In this document: one piece after another, positions 6,626 through 7,369 of the stretch
Numbering within the stretch: position 1 is the first letter of the stretch
Layout: each line of letters opens with the position of its first letter
From: Planktomarina sp.
GTDB taxonomy: Bacteria > Pseudomonadota > Alphaproteobacteria > Rhodobacterales > Rhodobacteraceae
Length of the DNA: 7,369 bases
NCBI GenBank assembly: GCA_022425445.1
Contig: JAKMFM010000071.1
Span: 1 to 7,369 of the forward strand
Reading direction: 5' to 3'
Program-made: the position numbers and the translations under genes
The notes under the pieces: generated by a model
The model's input: the letters and a program-made list of their open reading frames with translations, nothing else
What the model was told of the DNA's origin: nothing
Database searches by the model: none

Positions 6626-7369
6626 TCAATGCGCGGCGAGGATTGCCCGCAAACGCTGTGCTCTTTTTTGGGGAACTTGTGCCACATCCACCCCAGTAAA
6701 GAGCAATGTGGTCCCCAGATCGGGGTCAATCGCCGCGTGATCGCTTACTTTGCCGCCAAGAACCTAATACGCCCGAAACAAAGGCCGCAAATCAGTCACC
6801 CTATCATCCTGGTGATCGCCTAATGCCTGCGCCAAACGATAGCCGCCGTGAAACACTGGGCGCCAACCATCCAGTGCAATGTGGTTGTTACGGTAAAGAT
6901 AGCGAAAGGCCGCGGTATGTGCTTGCGGCTGCATGCCCGCAAAAGAACTGCACCCAAACAGAAACGACACATGGTTTTTATCGACCAGGTGCGTAACCAC
7001 GCCCCCGGGTTAAGCGAAAAACATCAGAATTTCCCTTGTGTGGGTCAATCGCAAAACGCCCCAATTCCAGAACCGGCCGATCAAATAAAAAGAGCGGCGA
7101 CAAATCAACAAACTGTGCCGAATACCCGTGCACGGCGGCCGCGTCACTTGGAAATACTCCGAGCCCAAAAAACCGTAATAATATATCATTATCAATCAAT
7201 TAAATGCAAGAATTCAAGTAATTCCTATCCCAAATACCACCATCATGCCCCTGCATGTCACCACGAAAAATCGCGCTGCGAAATTCCCAGACCTGCTGCA
7301 GACTGCGATCAGATTGGCACAGCTCAACCTTGAGGTTTCCTCGGGTGAAATTTTCGAATTGAAGCTCTG
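6626..7369 (-). pseudogene. olsB: olsB-like ornithine-lipid N-acyltransferase, disrupted (two stops, one frameshift)
   Basis: Read on the minus strand, three stretches together give a nearly full-length GNAT-type L-ornithine N-alpha-acyltransferase (OlsB, first step of ornithine lipid synthesis; about 250-290 aa). The first (from 7367) reads FTRGNLKVEL...SAIFRGDMQGHD...YLNSCI and is stopped by TAA at 7200-7202. The same frame resumes with LIDNDILLRF, then GYSAQFVDLSPL and the family's VLELGRFAIDP. The frame then shifts by +1 near the C5 run at 7002-7006 (plus strand) and continues VVTHLVDKNHVSFLFGCSSFAG, a hallmark block, then GWRPVF and RPLFRAY. A TAG at 6764-6766 interrupts, after which VLGGKVSDHAAIDPD and LLFTGVDVAQVP complete the C-terminus to TGA at 6626-6628. 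The start codon probably lies a few residues beyond the right edge. The region around the TAA is unusually AT-rich, which fits relaxed selection. One lesion in a homopolymer could be a sequencing error; three make real decay more likely. Identification as OlsB is from remembered family motifs. Confidence 0.85.

Noticed and set aside
6764..6766. TAG in olsB as a pyrrolysine codon, suggested by the nearby MttB-family gene
   Set aside because: The same gene also has a TAA and a frameshift, the position normally holds Leu or similar before the GG-VSDHA block, no Pyl machinery is visible, and the MttB-like gene itself has no in-frame TAG.
6848..7333. 161-aa plus-strand ORF over the right end
   Set aside because: It is the antisense shadow of the olsB remnant; the minus strand carries clear family motifs and the plus-strand product is His/Pro/Arg-rich with no recognisable motif.

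Overview
The window looks like chromosomal DNA from an alphaproteobacterium, most likely of the Rhodobacterales/Roseobacter group. I infer this from protein family resemblance (the aminotransferase, Uup, CysS and an OlsB-type acyltransferase remnant all read like roseobacter versions), moderate-to-high GC and tight gene packing. I cannot name a species. There is no transposase, integrase, CRISPR array, tRNA or rRNA, so this reads as ordinary core/semi-core chromosome rather than a mobile island.

Layout. Positions 1-1626 (minus strand) hold cysS (cysteinyl-tRNA synthetase), followed with a 4-nt ATGA overlap by the start of a squalene/phytoene-synthase-family gene that runs off the left edge. 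A 192-nt divergent spacer separates cysS from a plus-strand class I/II (fold type I) aminotransferase at 1819-3006. That spacer contains a 42-codon small ORF with a near-perfect Shine-Dalgarno, which overlaps the aminotransferase start. A 203-nt spacer (3007-3209), with an inverted repeat and a possible folded leader RNA, leads into a 511-aa MttB-superfamily (trimethylamine methyltransferase-like, non-pyrrolysine) gene at 3210-4745. This ends in a strong intrinsic terminator (4756-4784) whose stem covers the last codons of the convergent uup gene (4765-6594, minus), a two-NBS ABC-F ATPase. Upstream of uup, at 6626-7369 on the minus strand, lies a clearly recognisable but broken gene for an OlsB-like ornithine-lipid N-acyltransferase. 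It carries two in-frame stop codons and one +1 frameshift.

How they work together. There is no single dedicated pathway. cysS and uup are translation-related housekeeping genes (tRNA charging and ribosome-associated ABC-F ATPase). The aminotransferase and the MttB-like protein could belong to amino-acid or methylated-amine metabolism, but no corrinoid protein or reactivase is present here to complete a methyltransfer system. The most informative observations are the decayed olsB, the small ORF ahead of the aminotransferase, the putative structured leader ahead of the MttB-like gene, and the terminator embedded in the uup 3' end. I do not see a convincing multi-gene novel system. No stretch longer than about 300 nt is left without a gene or pseudogene.
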